Source: Fidelibacterota bacterium
Lineage (GTDB): Bacteria > Bipolaricaulota > Bipolaricaulia > UBA7950 > UBA9294
NCBI GenBank assembly: GCA_024278395.1
Contig: JAJRTG010000192.1
Span: 1 to 21,014, forward strand
DNA: 21,014 bases
Reading direction: 5' to 3'
This document shows positions 20,295 to 21,014 of this stretch, in pieces (position 1 is the stretch's first letter; every line of letters starts with the position of its first letter). A program made the position numbers and the translations under genes. The notes below the pieces were generated by a model, which worked only from the letters and a program-made list of their open reading frames with translations, had not been told where the DNA came from and searched no databases.

Positions 20295-21014
20295 GCTGCT
20301 CTCTGCCGTGATTTCCGGGGTTGACGCCTCGCTCGTCGAGGTGCAGTGCGACGTGGCGAACGGGCTTCCCGCCTTTCAGGTCGTCGGGCTCCCGGACAAG
20401 GAGGTCACCGAGAGCCGTGAGCGGATCAGGAGCGCGGTCAAGAACTCCGGCTTCTCCTTCCCGGCGCGACGGATAACCGCCAACCTCGCCCCCGCCGACC
20501 TGCGCAAGGAGGGGGTGGGGTTGGACCTTCCGATCGCACTCGGTATCCTGATCGCCGCCGGAGAGATCCCCCAGCCGCGCGCCCGTTACCTGATCGTGGG
20601 AGAACTCTCCCTGGCCGGGGAGGTGCGGCGGGTGCGGGGGGTGCTCCCGATCGCGCTCTCCGCTTCCAAGGCGGAACTCGACGGGTTGATTGTCCCGGCG
20701 GAGAACGCTCCTGAAGCCGCGCTCGTGGAGGGGATCCCGATCTATCCGGTTCGCTCCCTTCGGGAGGCGGCCGCGTTCTTGGAGGGGAGCGAGACGATAG
20801 ATCGCTTCACCGTTGATCGGGGGAAGTTGATTCGAATGGGCTCCTCCCCACCGGCGGTCGACCTGGGGGAGGTGAAGGGACAGGAACAGGCGAAGCGGGC
20901 GCTTGAGATCGCCGCGGCCGGTGGACACAACCTGCTCATGATCGGCCCTCCGGGATCTGGCAAGAGCCTGCTCGCCCGCGCCCTCCCCGGGATCCTGCCG
21001 CCGCTTTCGTTCGA
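20284..21014 (+). CDS. comM: ComM/YifB-type Mg-chelatase-like AAA+ ATPase (partial, 3' end outside window)
   Basis: The first 243 residues of a protein normally about 500 residues long. Characterised ComM is a hexameric helicase that promotes branch migration during natural transformation. The N-terminal ChlI/Lon-like domain is visible (SAVISGVDASLVEV, NGLPAFQVVGLPD, ITANLAPADLRKEG, DLPIALGIL), followed by the conserved LGEVKGQEQAKRALEIAAAGGHN lead-in and Walker A GPPGSGKS at 221-228. The Walker B, sensor and C-terminal parts are beyond the edge. The ATG at 20284 overlaps the end of yraN by 11 bp, and a GTGGAGG lies directly before it. The gene alone does not prove competence, since it is very widespread. 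Confidence 0.93.
   Translation, partial: MFSRLLSAVISGVDASLVEVQCDVANGLPAFQVVGLPDKEVTESRERIRSAVKNSGFSFPARRITANLAPADLRKEGVGLDLPIALGILIAAGEIPQPRARYLIVGELSLAGEVRRVRGVLPIALSASKAELDGLIVPAENAPEAALVEGIPIYPVRSLREAAAFLEGSETIDRFTVDRGKLIRMGSSPPAVDLGEVKGQEQAKRALEIAAAGGHNLLMIGPPGSGKSLLARALPGILPPLSF

Noticed and set aside
1..21014. Mobile elements, CRISPR arrays, tRNA/rRNA genes, toxin-antitoxin or defence systems
   Set aside because: No transposase or integrase motif, no regularly spaced direct repeats, no structural RNA signature and no defence gene was seen; every sizeable frame is accounted for by metabolic or housekeeping genes.

Overview
The window is about 21 kb of GC-rich, gene-dense bacterial chromosome with almost no spacer DNA. 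I see no tRNA or rRNA gene, CRISPR array, insertion sequence or phage gene. The cell is probably diderm: the peptide-binding protein has an ordinary signal peptide with no lipobox cysteine, as expected for a free periplasmic protein. A polynucleotide phosphorylase with two S1 domains, and several promoters whose -10 box ends 7-9 nt before the ATG, hint at a deep-branching or poorly studied lineage. Bipolaricaulota/Acetothermia-like bacteria are one possibility, but this is a guess and the sequence does not settle the taxonomy.

Region 1 (1-9560, minus strand) is one compact operon of at least nine genes. It begins with an XRE-cupin regulator, followed by hyuA- and hyuB-type hydantoinase/oxoprolinase subunits, a nitroreductase-like flavoprotein, a small uncharacterised protein, and an Opp/Dpp-type ABC importer (binding protein, two permeases, and an ATPase cut by the window edge). 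Most junctions are 4-bp stop/start overlaps or gaps of 0-1 bp. The likely job is uptake and opening of a cyclic amide, lactam or peptide-derived compound under control of the first gene. The regulator promoter carries a perfect 14-bp palindrome.

Region 2 (9630-12763) holds a plus-strand pair, an Mth938-like protein and an M42 aminopeptidase, facing a minus-strand M32 carboxypeptidase. A hairpin with a T-run on both sides lies between the last two and can terminate both. Together with the importer these genes give the window a peptide-use flavour.

Region 3 (12755-13809) is a divergent pair: a membrane-anchored TlpA-type thioredoxin and an ArsR-type repressor sharing a 50-bp AT-rich promoter region.

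Region 4 (13859-19888, minus strand) is a housekeeping operon: mtaD-like deaminase, rpsO (S15), pnp, an M16 peptidase and coaD, with overlaps or very short gaps. The deaminase reading frame runs 56 bp into rpsO.

Region 5 (19897-21014, plus strand) begins a yraN-comM pair, with comM cut off by the window end. Start codons here were re-chosen for several genes from Shine-Dalgarno position and stop/start overlap.
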